Shown here: one piece after another, positions 26,334-35,619 of the stretch
Layout of the letters: each line of letters begins with the position of its first letter
Position numbering within the stretch: position 1 is the first letter of the stretch
NCBI GenBank assembly: GCA_947448725.1
Contig: CANFOM010000003.1
Location: 62,001 to 126,000, forward strand
Length of the DNA stretch: 64,000 bases
Origin: Bacteroidota bacterium
Lineage (GTDB): Bacteria > Bacteroidota > Bacteroidia > Chitinophagales > Chitinophagaceae
Reading direction: 5' to 3'
Position numbers and translations under genes: made by a program
The notes under the pieces: generated by a model
The model's database searches: none
Told to the model about the DNA's origin: nothing
Seen by the model: the letters and a program-made list of their open reading frames with translations, nothing else

Positions 26334-27662
26334 ATGTCAGTACTACTTGGAGAAAAAGAATATTTTAAAGGCATCGGTGCCGTAAAATTTGAAGGATTAG
26401 ATAGTGATAATCCATTAAGCTATCGTTGGTATGATGAAAATAAAATAGTAGCTGGAAAAACCATGAAAGAGTGGTTGCGTTTTGCCGTGGCTTACTGGCA
26501 TAGTTTTGTAGGCAATGGTGGAGATCCATTTGGCGAACCCACGCTTATCTATCCTTGGAATGCCAATAGCGATGCTGTGGCTCGTGCTAAAGATAAAGCA
26601 GATGCTGCTTTTGAATTTATTACAAAACTAGGGATGCCTTATTATTGCTTTCATGATGTGGATGTTGTGGATTATACCAATGATGTGAATGAAAATGACA
26701 AACGCTTACAAGCACTTACTGCATATTTAAAACAAAAGCAAGATGCAAGTGGTGTAAAATTATTATGGGGCACGGCCAATGTATTTAGCAATAAGCGTTA
26801 TATGAATGGTGCTTCTACGAATCCAGATTTTCATGTATTGAGCCATGCTGCTGCACAAGTAAAAGGAGCATTAGATGCCACCATCGCATTAGGTGGAGAG
26901 AATTATGTTTTTTGGGGAGGTCGTGAAGGATATATGTCCTTGTTGAATACCAACATGAAAAGAGAGAAAGAACATTTGGCTAAGTTTTTACATACTGCAA
27001 AAGACTACGCAAGAAAAAATGGTTTTAAAGGTACTTTCTTTATTGAGCCTAAACCATGTGAGCCAACCAAGCATCAATACGATTATGATAGCGAAACTGT
27101 AATTGGTTTCTTGCGTCAATATGATTTATTAAATGATTTTAAATTAAACATCGAAGTAAACCATGCAACTTTAGCAGGGCATACTTTCCAACACGAATTA
27201 CAAGTTGCGGTGGATACCGGTATGTTAGGGAGTATAGATGCGAATAGAGGTGACACTCAAAATGGATGGGATACCGATCAGTTTCCAACCAATATCAATG
27301 AATTAGTAGAATCTATGTTGATTATTGTTGAGGCTGGTGGATTCCAAGGTGGTGGAATTAATTTTGATGCAAAACGCAGAAGAAATTCAACCGACCCTGC
27401 AGATTTATTCCATGCACATATTGGTGGTATTGATACTTTTGCTCGTGCTTTAGTAACGGCAGATGCTGTTTTACAAAAGTCGGACTATAAAAAAATTCGT
27501 ACCAATAGGTATGCTTCATTTGATACTGGCAAAGGAAAAGATTTTGAACAAGGAAAATTAAGTTTAGAAGATTTAAGAGCCTATGCTATTGAAAAAGGAG
27601 AACCTGCAGCTACTAGCGGACAACAAGAGTTCCTTGAAAATATCATTAACCGACATATTTAG
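26334..27662 (+). CDS. xylA: Xylose isomerase
   Basis: Converts D-xylose to D-xylulose. The 442-residue length is that of class II enzymes. Active-site signatures are present: [12 protein letters not shown] (catalytic His), [25 protein letters not shown] (metal-binding Glu) and the metal-binding [20 protein letters not shown]. It follows xylB, and its stop codon overlaps the GTG of the permease by one base, so the permease is probably translated by coupling. Confidence 0.97.
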   Translation: MSVLLGEKEYFKGIGAVKFEGLDSDNPLSYRWYDENKIVAGKTMKEWLRFAVAYWHSFVGNGGDPFGEPTLIYPWNANSDAVARAKDKADAAFEFITKLGMPYYCFHDVDVVDYTNDVNENDKRLQALTAYLKQKQDASGVKLLWGTANVFSNKRYMNGASTNPDFHVLSHAAAQVKGALDATIALGGENYVFWGGREGYMSLLNTNMKREKEHLAKFLHTAKDYARKNGFKGTFFIEPKPCEPTKHQYDYDSETVIGFLRQYDLLNDFKLNIEVNHATLAGHTFQHELQVAVDTGMLGSIDANRGDTQNGWDTDQFPTNINELVESMLIIVEAGGFQGGGINFDAKRRRNSTDPADLFHAHIGGIDTFARALVTADAVLQKSDYKKIRTNRYASFDTGKGKDFEQGKLSLEDLRAYAIEKGEPAATSGQQEFLENIINRHI

Positions 27663-28984
27663 TGAAGCAGGTCCCAGACAATAAACTAGGCCTTTGGACA
27701 AGCACTTCATTAGTAGTTGGTAATATGATTGGAGCAGGTGTGTTTATGATGCCTGCTACCCTGGCTGGTTTTGGAGGCATTAGTTTGATTGGTTGGGTTT
27801 GTTCTGCGATAGGGGCTTTTTTAATTGCAAAAGTATTTGCACATTTAAGCAAAATGTTACCGGCAGCGGATGGCGGTCCTTTTGCTTATTCGCAAAAAGG
27901 TTTAGGTGATTTTGCAGGATTCTTAGTGGCTTGGGGTTATTTAGTATCTGTGTGGTGCACCAATGCAGCCATTACCGTTTCTTTTATTAGTGCACTGAGT
28001 ACTTTTATTCCTGCTTTGGCCAGTAATTCGGTTTTAGCCATTATCACAGGCTTAGCCACTATTTGGTTTTTAACCTGGGTAAATTCTTTAGGTATTTTAA
28101 CTTCGGGGGTCGTTCAATTAATTACCACTATTTTAAAAATTGTACCTATTGTTTTAATAGGTGTTGTTGGATTATTTTATATTCATTGGGAAAATTTCTT
28201 ACCTTTTAATACAAGTGGCACTTCCACTATTACTGCCATCACGGCAACTACTACTTTAACTTTTTTTGCTTTTTTAGGCATTGAATGTGCCACCATTCCA
28301 TCGGGGAGTGTGGCCAATTCGGCAACGACGGTGGCTAAGGCAACCACATTGGGAACCTTAATAGCTACCATTGTTTATATATTAAGTACAGTAAGTATTA
28401 TGGGGATGATACCCGCTGACCAATTAAAACATAGTGTTACACCATTTGCAGATGCGGCTGTTTTAATTTGGGGTCATGGAGCGGAGTACTGGGTGAGTGC
28501 AGGTGTTGCCATTGCTGCATTTGGAGCCTTAAATGGTTATATATTAATTCAAGGACAATTGCCTTATGCCATTGCTAAAGATCAATTATTTCCTAAAATT
28601 TTTACTCAAAAAAATAAAAGAGGAGTGCCCGTTTTAGGCGTGGTTATTTCAAGTGTATTTGTTTCTTTATTAATGAGTATGAATTATACCAAAGGATTAG
28701 TAGAGCAGTTTAAATTTTTAATGCTCATGACTACTTCTACGATTTTAATACCCTATGTTTTTTGTACCGCTTCTTATTTAATTATGCGATTCAAATTACC
28801 TTTTAAATCAAGTAAATATTTAGCATTGGCTATTTTATTAGCTACTCTTACTTTTATATTTTGTTTATGGTTGATGATAGGCTTAGGACAAGAAACTGTT
28901 TTCTGGGGCTTTTTCTTAACAATGACCTCAGTGCCTATCTATGTTTTTGCAGTTGCAAAAAGAGATAAAAATTTAATTCAATAA
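27662..28984 (+). CDS. APC-superfamily amino acid permease, AdiC/PotE-like
   Basis: A 440-residue protein with about twelve transmembrane helices. The first helix holds the substrate-backbone motif GNMIGAGVFMMPA, and helix 6 reads FLGIECATIPSG, with the Glu that lines the AdiC substrate path. It is therefore a basic-amino-acid or guanidino-compound porter or antiporter. The start is GTG, overlapping the xylA stop by one base. The next gene, 10 bases on, encodes a DDAH-like guanidine hydrolase, so the likely cargo is arginine, methylarginine, citrulline or a related compound; the exact cargo is inferred. Confidence 0.85.
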   Translation: MKQVPDNKLGLWTSTSLVVGNMIGAGVFMMPATLAGFGGISLIGWVCSAIGAFLIAKVFAHLSKMLPAADGGPFAYSQKGLGDFAGFLVAWGYLVSVWCTNAAITVSFISALSTFIPALASNSVLAIITGLATIWFLTWVNSLGILTSGVVQLITTILKIVPIVLIGVVGLFYIHWENFLPFNTSGTSTITAITATTTLTFFAFLGIECATIPSGSVANSATTVAKATTLGTLIATIVYILSTVSIMGMIPADQLKHSVTPFADAAVLIWGHGAEYWVSAGVAIAAFGALNGYILIQGQLPYAIAKDQLFPKIFTQKNKRGVPVLGVVISSVFVSLLMSMNYTKGLVEQFKFLMLMTTSTILIPYVFCTASYLIMRFKLPFKSSKYLALAILLATLTFIFCLWLMIGLGQETVFWGFFLTMTSVPIYVFAVAKRDKNLIQ

Positions 28985-28994
28985 TTACTACTTC

Positions 28995-29864
28995 ATGAGC
29001 GCACATTCAGAATCAGGAAAATTAAGTTCACTATTTATAAAAAAAGCAGCCGCTGCATTTATTGACGATGCGCATATCTCTAAGCATTGGGAAGCTTTAA
29101 ATTATTTAGGCAAACCAGCAATGGAAAAAGCGCTTGCCGAATACGAAGCCTTTGAAAAAATTTTGAGAGACCATGGGGCAGCAATACATTATTTTCCAGA
29201 GGAGGGTACGGTGAATATGGATTCCATTTATTGCAGAGACGCTTCTATTGCCACCAGCAAGGGAATGATTATTTGTACGATGGGTAAAGAAGGACGCAAA
29301 AACGAACCTGCTGCACAACAAAAAGCTTTCGAAGCTGCGGGCATTCCAGTATTAGGGGTCATTGCAGCACCAGGCACTATTGAAGGAGGAGATGTGGCTT
29401 GGTTGGATGCTAAAACATTAGCTGTAGGCCATACTTACCGAACCAATGAGGAAGGAATTAAACAAGTTTCTGCCTTATTAAAACCATTAGGCGTTGAAGT
29501 AATAACAGTTCCTATGCCCCATTATAGAGGGCCTTCGGATGTATTTCATTTGATGTCGGTATTAAGTCCTGTGGATAGTAATTTAGCAGTTGTATATTCT
29601 CCTTTAATTCCTATAGTATTTAGAAATGAATTAATTGCACGTGGCTTTGAATTGGTAGAAGTACCCGAATCGGAATTTGATAGCATGGGTTGCAATGTAC
29701 TAGCATTAGCGCCACGCATTTGTTTAATGGTTAAGGGGAATCCTATTACTAAATCTCGTTTAGAAGCTGCCGGTTGTAAAGTAATCGAATACGAAGGTGC
29801 CGAAATTAGTGTAAAAGGCGGTGGCGGACCTACTTGTTTAACAAGACCTATTTCAAGAGCTTAA
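28995..29864 (+). CDS. DDAH-like guanidino-modifying hydrolase
   Basis: Belongs to the pentein superfamily of arginine-modifying enzymes. The signatures are IEGGDVAWL (E130 to D133), the catalytic His H185 in PSDVFHLMSV and the catalytic Cys C281 in GGGGPTCLTRP near the C-terminus. The 289-residue length and the SMGCNVLALAPR segment fit dimethylarginine dimethylaminohydrolase, which makes citrulline and dimethylamine. An arginine deiminase-like or citrulline hydrolase activity remains possible. It is cotranscribed with the permease. Its last 17 bases overlap the end of the convergent amidohydrolase gene. Confidence 0.82.
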   Translation: MSAHSESGKLSSLFIKKAAAAFIDDAHISKHWEALNYLGKPAMEKALAEYEAFEKILRDHGAAIHYFPEEGTVNMDSIYCRDASIATSKGMIICTMGKEGRKNEPAAQQKAFEAAGIPVLGVIAAPGTIEGGDVAWLDAKTLAVGHTYRTNEEGIKQVSALLKPLGVEVITVPMPHYRGPSDVFHLMSVLSPVDSNLAVVYSPLIPIVFRNELIARGFELVEVPESEFDSMGCNVLALAPRICLMVKGNPITKSRLEAAGCKVIEYEGAEISVKGGGGPTCLTRPISRA

Positions 29865-31272
29865 CTTTTTGTTCGGTATCCGATAAAAGTTGATCCAGCA
29901 CTTTTCTACTTAAGTATTTGCCTTTGTAAATTACAGCATCAATTTTTTTGGTATTATTAATATCTATCAATGGATTTTCATTTAATATTAATAAGTCGGC
30001 ATTTTTTCCTTTCGAAATTGAGCCATACTCTTTTGATTGATTAAAAAATGCAGGTCCGTTTACAATAGAACATATCAGTGCTTGTTGTGGAGTAAGACCA
30101 TATTTTACCATAATGGCCAATTCATCATGCATGCCTAGTCCAGGATAATTAAAGGAGTTTAAATAACCTGCATCTGTTCCAGCCAATATAGTTACTCCAC
30201 TTTTATACAACAAGGGAAGTAAATTAGCAGCAGCTTCAAAATTTTGATGTCTTGATACAATCGCTTCTGTATTGTCTTTAGCAGCTCTGTCAATTCTCCA
30301 GTTGTAAGTTCTTTTTAAAGCAGGCCCCAGGTATTTCAAGTAATCATCATTGGCATGACTTGTTTTATCTAAATAGGTGGTAATAAAAGAACCATTAATA
30401 GTAGGCACCACTGCCGTGCCATTTGCGGCCAACTGTTTAAATTTTGTAGCTGCCACAGTGCTATCAAAGCTTTTTAAGTAAAGCTCATTGGCTTCTTTGC
30501 TACTAATTTTATTAGCTGCTCTTAATTTTGTAATGCTGTCTTCATATTTAGAAGCGGATCTTTGTAAATAACTAATATGTTCAATCGCGGACAATCCATT
30601 TTTTGAAAAAACATCCACATTGAAAGTGGAAGGAATATGACCTGTAACTTTCCAGCCTCTTTTTTTAGCAGCCGCAATGCTTTTTAAAAACAAATCTGGG
30701 GCTAAGGTATTGTCGGTTATTTTAATAAAATCTACTTTTAATTTTTGCAAGGAGTCTAATGCCTTAGTCAATCCTATTTCATCAGCAATTTCTAAATCAC
30801 CAGGCCAAATGGAATTAATACCCTCTAATTTTGGTCCCGAAGTGAATATTGTAGGCCCCAACAATTTTCCTTTGGCAATTTCACTTTTCCAATCGATAAC
30901 ATCTAAACTGATATCACCTGCGCAATCTCTAACATGACCAACACCCATTGCTATAAACAAGGGTAGCAGCATTTTATTCTCGGCTCTTAAAGTGTCGCCA
31001 CCAAAATGAACATGCATATCCCAAAGCGATGGCATGATGTATTTCCCTGTAGCATCAATACTTTCAATGGTAGAATAAGTTTTACTTAGGGAGCTGCCAC
31101 TTATTTCAACTATTTTATTTTTTTGAATCGCAATAAAACGATTAGGAATAATTTTATTATTTACAACATCAATAATATTTACATTATTGATAATAAGATT
31201 TACTTTTTTAAGTTGTGCATTTGTACTTAATGCCATCAATAGCAAAAGCAAGAAATTGGTTAAAAACTTCAT
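29848..31272 (-). CDS. Exported amidohydrolase
   Basis: A 474-residue member of the amidohydrolase superfamily with an export signal (MKFLTNFLLLLLMALSTNAQ). Metal-site motifs are DMHVHFGG, VTGHIPS, AIEHISY and AGTDAGYL. The closing LLILNENPLIDINNTK segment is typical of imidazolonepropionase-like members. The substrate is unknown. It is the last gene of a tight minus-strand run (ClC, GNAT, amidohydrolase), 5 bases from the end of the GNAT gene. Confidence 0.87.
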   Translation of the reverse strand: MKFLTNFLLLLLMALSTNAQLKKVNLIINNVNIIDVVNNKIIPNRFIAIQKNKIVEISGSSLSKTYSTIESIDATGKYIMPSLWDMHVHFGGDTLRAENKMLLPLFIAMGVGHVRDCAGDISLDVIDWKSEIAKGKLLGPTIFTSGPKLEGINSIWPGDLEIADEIGLTKALDSLQKLKVDFIKITDNTLAPDLFLKSIAAAKKRGWKVTGHIPSTFNVDVFSKNGLSAIEHISYLQRSASKYEDSITKLRAANKISSKEANELYLKSFDSTVAATKFKQLAANGTAVVPTINGSFITTYLDKTSHANDDYLKYLGPALKRTYNWRIDRAAKDNTEAIVSRHQNFEAAANLLPLLYKSGVTILAGTDAGYLNSFNYPGLGMHDELAIMVKYGLTPQQALICSIVNGPAFFNQSKEYGSISKGKNADLLILNENPLIDINNTKKIDAVIYKGKYLSRKVLDQLLSDTEQKVKLLK

Positions 31273-31277
31273 ATTAT

Positions 31278-31847
31278 TTAGTTGTCATTATTAATTTTTC
31301 TCCAATCCCAAAGTACAATATCCCAACCAATACCACCATAATTTAAGGTATCTATAATTTGAAAACCAGTTTTTAAATGTGCTTTTATCGATCTTGGATT
31401 TTCTTGCGCTACATCGGTAATTAAATATTGATATTCTTTGCTTAAACTTTGTTGATAATAAGTATACATTTTTTGGACTAGTCCAATACCCCGATAAGCT
31501 TTGCCAACACAGAGTTGGCCTACTAAAATGTAATTGATGTTTTTTAAAGAAGCATCCTTATAATTTAAAGCATCAATGGAATCAAATAAGCTGTCTAGCA
31601 ATGGGTGTTGGCCATAACTTTCTTTAGTAGTTACAATTACATAGCCGGCAATTTTATCTCCATCCTTGGCAATAATGGAAGCTTGAAACTGATGCATTTG
31701 TTGTAAGGTTTCCATCGAATATTCTGCAGTTAAAAAACCTTCTTTACCAGCTTCTTCTTCGCCAATTAATACCCTTAAATTTTCTCTTTGTAACAAACGA
31801 ATTGCTTCTAAGTCTTTTTCATTGCTAACGCGTACAATTTCTACCAT
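31278..31847 (-). CDS. GNAT-family N-acetyltransferase
   Basis: An acetyl-CoA-dependent acetyltransferase of about 189 residues. The acetyl-CoA loop appears as LCVGKAYRGIGLVQKMYTYY (R/Q-x-x-G-x-A-like), preceded by the beta strand YVIVTTKES and followed by ENPRSIKAHLKTGFQII. The frame opens at a TTG at 31865, but the ATG at 31847 (MVEIVRVSN) is the better start. The acceptor is unknown. It lies between the ClC gene and an amidohydrolase. Confidence 0.82.
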   Translation of the reverse strand: MVEIVRVSNEKDLEAIRLLQRENLRVLIGEEEAGKEGFLTAEYSMETLQQMHQFQASIIAKDGDKIAGYVIVTTKESYGQHPLLDSLFDSIDALNYKDASLKNINYILVGQLCVGKAYRGIGLVQKMYTYYQQSLSKEYQYLITDVAQENPRSIKAHLKTGFQIIDTLNYGGIGWDIVLWDWRKINNDN

Positions 31848-31879
31848 GGTATTATTTTTATTCAATATACTACAATCAA

Positions 31880-33142
31880 TTATAAATTTCGAGTCTTGTT
31901 AATGAAATGATACAATTCGTATTTGGCTCCTGTTTTTAATTGTGCGCTATAAATGCCATGTATGCCAGAACTAAAATAAGCAACGCTGCTTGCAATGCCT
32001 ATGTATAGACCTGCTTGCAGACCAAAAATTTCAACACCCATTACAATGGAAGCAATGGCGCAGTGTGTGGCGCCTGCAAATACAGCCACAAAGCCCATTC
32101 CAGCAAGAAGCGCCATGGGTAGTGGAATAAAGCAAATAAGGATACTCCCAAGTGTTGCCCCTATAAAAAACAAAGGCGTGACTTCGCCCCCTTTAAATCC
32201 TGCGCTTAAAGTAAAGCTGGTCAAAAGTAATTTTATGGCAAAATCAAAATTTCCTGCAGGGGATATAAAAGCATTTGAAATAGAAGGGATACCTAAACCA
32301 ATGTATTTTGTGCTATTCGCTAATACAATAAATAAAGCGATAAAAATACCGCCAACAAAAGGACGCAGTGGCGCAAATTTTATTTTTGAAAACAAGCCTT
32401 CGAATAATTTATTTGAATAAGTAAATACCAAAGCAGTCAAACCAAAAATGATTCCAGCAAGGATGGACCAAGTAAAATTACTAAAGGAGATGGGTGGGGT
32501 CAATACAATGGAATAAATGGTATGCTTTACCTGCCAAGCCAAACAAATATAATGAGCGCCAAATGCGGTAGCAAAACTGGGTAAAATATTTTCAATTTTT
32601 ATTTTTTTAAAACTCATAATTTCCAATGCAAAAATGGCTGCTGCCCAAGGCGTGCCAAATACAGCAGCAAAGCCTGCACTTACCCCAATAATTAAAACCG
32701 TTTTTCTTTCGGCCGCATTTAATTTAAATAAATTAGTGAACTGATCTGCAATAGCACCGCCCATTTGAACAGCTGTGCCTTCTCTACCTGCAGAACCACC
32801 CGCAATATGCGTAAGTAAAGTGCTGATAAAAATAAGCGGGGCCATTAATAAGGGAATGGGTTTTACCATAGCCTCCTTGTCGGCGGATTGATGTTTTTCT
32901 AAAATTAAATTATTTCCTTTTTTGCTTTCGGCTCCATAGTAATGATAAGCCAGTCCAATAGCTAAGCCAACCAAGGGTAAAAAATTCACAATCCAAATAT
33001 GGTCACTACGCCATACTGTCACAAAATCCAAGACAATTAAAAACCAAGCAGTAGTGGAGCCCACGATGCAGGCAACCAATAATGATATAACCAACCATTT
33101 TAGTAAATATAAAAAAACCGAATTCTTTTTTTTTGTTTGCAT
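31880..33142 (-). CDS. ClC-family chloride channel or chloride/proton antiporter
   Basis: A membrane protein of 420 residues with ten or more helices. The selectivity-filter motif GSAGREGTAVQMGG is intact and contains the gating Glu; Thr replaces the more usual Pro after REG. Another filter loop reads GLGIPSI. There are no C-terminal CBS domains. It could give acid resistance or anion homeostasis. It belongs to a four-gene minus-strand run with intergenic gaps of 5 to 32 bases. Confidence 0.9.
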   Translation of the reverse strand: MQTKKKNSVFLYLLKWLVISLLVACIVGSTTAWFLIVLDFVTVWRSDHIWIVNFLPLVGLAIGLAYHYYGAESKKGNNLILEKHQSADKEAMVKPIPLLMAPLIFISTLLTHIAGGSAGREGTAVQMGGAIADQFTNLFKLNAAERKTVLIIGVSAGFAAVFGTPWAAAIFALEIMSFKKIKIENILPSFATAFGAHYICLAWQVKHTIYSIVLTPPISFSNFTWSILAGIIFGLTALVFTYSNKLFEGLFSKIKFAPLRPFVGGIFIALFIVLANSTKYIGLGIPSISNAFISPAGNFDFAIKLLLTSFTLSAGFKGGEVTPLFFIGATLGSILICFIPLPMALLAGMGFVAVFAGATHCAIASIVMGVEIFGLQAGLYIGIASSVAYFSSGIHGIYSAQLKTGAKYELYHFINKTRNL

Positions 33143-33156
33143 TACAATGAACCATT

Positions 33157-33408
33157 TTATGCTTGATCCTTATTTTTATCTTTCTTCAACAACATCACGA
33201 TGGCAATAATTACCCAAATAAAATTCACCAACATAGAAGGGTAGGCTTGATGATAATAAGTATTTAAGACAAAAAACAAACCGCCTACCAAATTGGCCAC
33301 CACATAAGTTTTGCTATTAGCAGCTAATTTACCTGTAATATTTAAGGCGTAAGAACCCACAATCAATACCGAGGCAATCCAGCCCAACACTTCAATTAAT
33401 ATACCCAT
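33157..33408 (-). CDS. Small CBU_0592-like membrane protein
   Basis: An 83-residue protein with three hydrophobic helices (about residues 3-23, 35-52 and 58-75), an NxxGG turn (ANLVGGLFF) and a Lys/Asp-rich tail. This resembles the CBU_0592 membrane family. It is the first gene of the ClC operon and lies 14 bases upstream of the ClC gene. The function is unknown. Confidence 0.75.
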   Translation of the reverse strand: MGILIEVLGWIASVLIVGSYALNITGKLAANSKTYVVANLVGGLFFVLNTYYHQAYPSMLVNFIWVIIAIVMLLKKDKNKDQA

Positions 33409-33501
33409 GCAATAAAATTAAGTTAAATAGCATAAAAAGGCCTGCTAAATGATGTTTAAACTTCAAGCTAAATCCAAAATATTACCTAATTTTAATCTTG
33501 C

Positions 33502-34134
33502 ATGGAAAAATCATACAAGAAATTACTAGAGAACAATAAGAAATGGGTGGCAGATCAATTGGCTTTAGAACCTACCTATTTTGAAAAATTGGCCAATAGC
33601 CAAAACCCAGAATATTTATGGATAGGTTGTTCGGATAGTAGGGTGCCTGCCAATCAAATTACCGGCACCTTACCAGGAGACATTTTTGTACACCGCAATA
33701 TTGCCAACATGGTGATACATAGTGATATGAATATGTTGAGTGTGTTGTCTTATGCAGTAGAAGTATTAAAAGTAAAACATATAATTGTTTGCGGTCACTA
33801 TGGTTGCGGTGGGGTTTTAGCTGCCATGGAAAATAAACAGTTTGGACTAATTGATAATTGGCTAAGACATATAAAAGATGTTTATCGATTACATTTTAAA
33901 GAACTAGATGCTATCAATGATACTAAACATAGAGCAGACAGATTAGTGGAATTAAATGTGATTGAACAAGTGCAAGATTTAGGTAAAACATCTATCGTGC
34001 AGAATGCATGGAAAAGAGATCAAGCATTACACTTGCATGGCTGGGTATATGATGTTAAAGATGGCATCATCAAAGATTTAGATGTGAATTTTAAGGGCAC
34101 CAGCGATTTACACAGCGTATTTCATTTAGATTAA
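33502..34134 (+). CDS. can: Beta-class carbonic anhydrase
   Basis: Hydrates carbon dioxide to bicarbonate in the cytoplasm. The zinc ligands C43, H99 and C102 and the D45-R47 dyad are visible in [12 protein letters not shown] and [10 protein letters not shown]. The 210-residue length is normal for the Can/CynT type and no signal peptide is present. It is divergent from the ClC run and has a fucosidase gene 15 bases downstream, so the two may share a transcript without an obvious functional link. Confidence 0.95.
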   Translation: MEKSYKKLLENNKKWVADQLALEPTYFEKLANSQNPEYLWIGCSDSRVPANQITGTLPGDIFVHRNIANMVIHSDMNMLSVLSYAVEVLKVKHIIVCGHYGCGGVLAAMENKQFGLIDNWLRHIKDVYRLHFKELDAINDTKHRADRLVELNVIEQVQDLGKTSIVQNAWKRDQALHLHGWVYDVKDGIIKDLDVNFKGTSDLHSVFHLD

Positions 34135-34149
34135 CGATATATTTTTTCC

Positions 34150-35463
34150 ATGAAAAATTTAATGCTAGCATGCCTGTGCTTTGTTTTTATTAATGCACAA
34201 GCACAATCTTACACTCCTACCAAAGAAAATTTAAAGGCCAGAAGTAGCTATCAAGATTTAAAATTTGGCATGTTTATTCATTGGGGTATTGCCAGTGTCT
34301 TGGCCGAAGACATGTGGACGATGAATGATAAATCTATTTTGAAAAAAGATTACATGCGCTTGATTAAAGTGTATGACCCAAAAGATTTCAATGCGGCAAA
34401 TTGGGTGAGCACCGCAAAACAAGCAGGGGCTAAATACATTGTATTCATTACCAAACACCATGATGGGTTTTCAAATTGGGACACAAAATTTTCTGATTGG
34501 AAAATTACCAATACTGCTTTTAAAAGAGATCCATTAAAAGAATTGGCGACCGAGTGTAAGAAGCAAGGCATTCAACTAGGTTTGTATTATTCAATTTTAG
34601 ATTGGAACAGAAACGATTACCCTCATGAAACCGGCAGAACAGGACAAAAAACAGGACGACCTGAAAAAGGAGACTATCCTTCTTATTTAAAATTTGTAAA
34701 AAATCAGTTGACCGAACTTTTAACCAATTATGGGGAGATCATTAATATTTGGTTTGATGGGCATTGGGACCAAACCAATCCAGAGGGATCTGCCGACCGA
34801 ACTTCTCGTTTGGATTGGAAATACGACGAAATTTATGGATTAATACATAAGCTTCAACCCAAGTGTATGGTGGGCAACAATCACCATATGAGCCCATTTG
34901 CTGGCGAAGATTTTCAAATGTTTGAACAAGATTTACCTGGTCAAAATTCTTCTGGTTTAAATTTCCAAACGACCTCTGCCTTGCCTTTAGAATCCTGTGT
35001 AACCTTAAATGATTCTTGGGGCTATAAGATAGATGACACCCATTACAAAACAGTGAATCAAGTAATTCATACATTGGTAGATGCAGCTGGAAGAAACAGT
35101 AATTTATTATTGAATGTAGGACCCATGGCCAATGGTCAAATTCAATCTGAATTTGTAGATACCTTACATGAAGTGGGCAAATGGGTAAAAAAATATGGGG
35201 CTAGTATTTATGGCACAAGAGGGGGCCCATTGGCGCCACAAAATTGGGGCGTGACCACGCAGGATGCGAAGCATATATATGTACATATTTTAGCACCACG
35301 AAATACTTCTGGTTTATTTATCCCTGGAAAAATAAAGGCCACTAAAGTAAATTTAATGGGAACGACTACATCCCTGCCTTTTATAGTAAAAAATAATGGT
35401 ATATTAATTGATACGCATGGGTTAAATATAGCAAGTCCAGATACCATTATTATAATCGAGTAA
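34150..35463 (+). CDS. Exported GH29 alpha-L-fucosidase
   Basis: Cleaves terminal alpha-L-fucose from glycans. The nucleophile is D203 in NIWFDGHW. The substrate-pocket motif is KHHDGF (residues 102-107). The N-terminal signal is MKNLMLACLCFVFINAQAQ, so it acts in the periplasm or outside. A TonB-dependent receptor starts about 150 bases downstream, but there is no SusD partner and no fucose catabolic gene nearby, so this is not a typical polysaccharide locus. The general acid/base residue is not assigned. Confidence 0.9.
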   Translation: MKNLMLACLCFVFINAQAQSYTPTKENLKARSSYQDLKFGMFIHWGIASVLAEDMWTMNDKSILKKDYMRLIKVYDPKDFNAANWVSTAKQAGAKYIVFITKHHDGFSNWDTKFSDWKITNTAFKRDPLKELATECKKQGIQLGLYYSILDWNRNDYPHETGRTGQKTGRPEKGDYPSYLKFVKNQLTELLTNYGEIINIWFDGHWDQTNPEGSADRTSRLDWKYDEIYGLIHKLQPKCMVGNNHHMSPFAGEDFQMFEQDLPGQNSSGLNFQTTSALPLESCVTLNDSWGYKIDDTHYKTVNQVIHTLVDAAGRNSNLLLNVGPMANGQIQSEFVDTLHEVGKWVKKYGASIYGTRGGPLAPQNWGVTTQDAKHIYVHILAPRNTSGLFIPGKIKATKVNLMGTTTSLPFIVKNNGILIDTHGLNIASPDTIIIIE

Positions 35464-35569
35464 ATCAACAGTTAACAATTTGGTAACATTGCATACTTGA
35501 AACAATTTTTTAAGTCATCTATTTAATGAAATTAGCCTAAGTTAATAATTACTTAACATTAAAATGGGC

Positions 35570-35598
35570 TTGTTGTTTTCTTATTTCAGCTAGGTTTG
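35570..35598 (+). promoter_or_regulatory. Perfect Bacteroidota promoter for the TonB-dependent receptor
   Basis: TTG at 35570-35572, an 18-base spacer, then TAGGTTTG at 35591-35598, an exact match to TTG-N(17-23)-TAnnTTTG. Transcription would start near 35604. The TTG at 35596 is inside the -7 element and cannot be a start codon, which points to the TTG at 35620. Confidence 0.7.
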
Positions 35599-35619
35599 CC
35601 ACTTAATAAACCTATAGTT

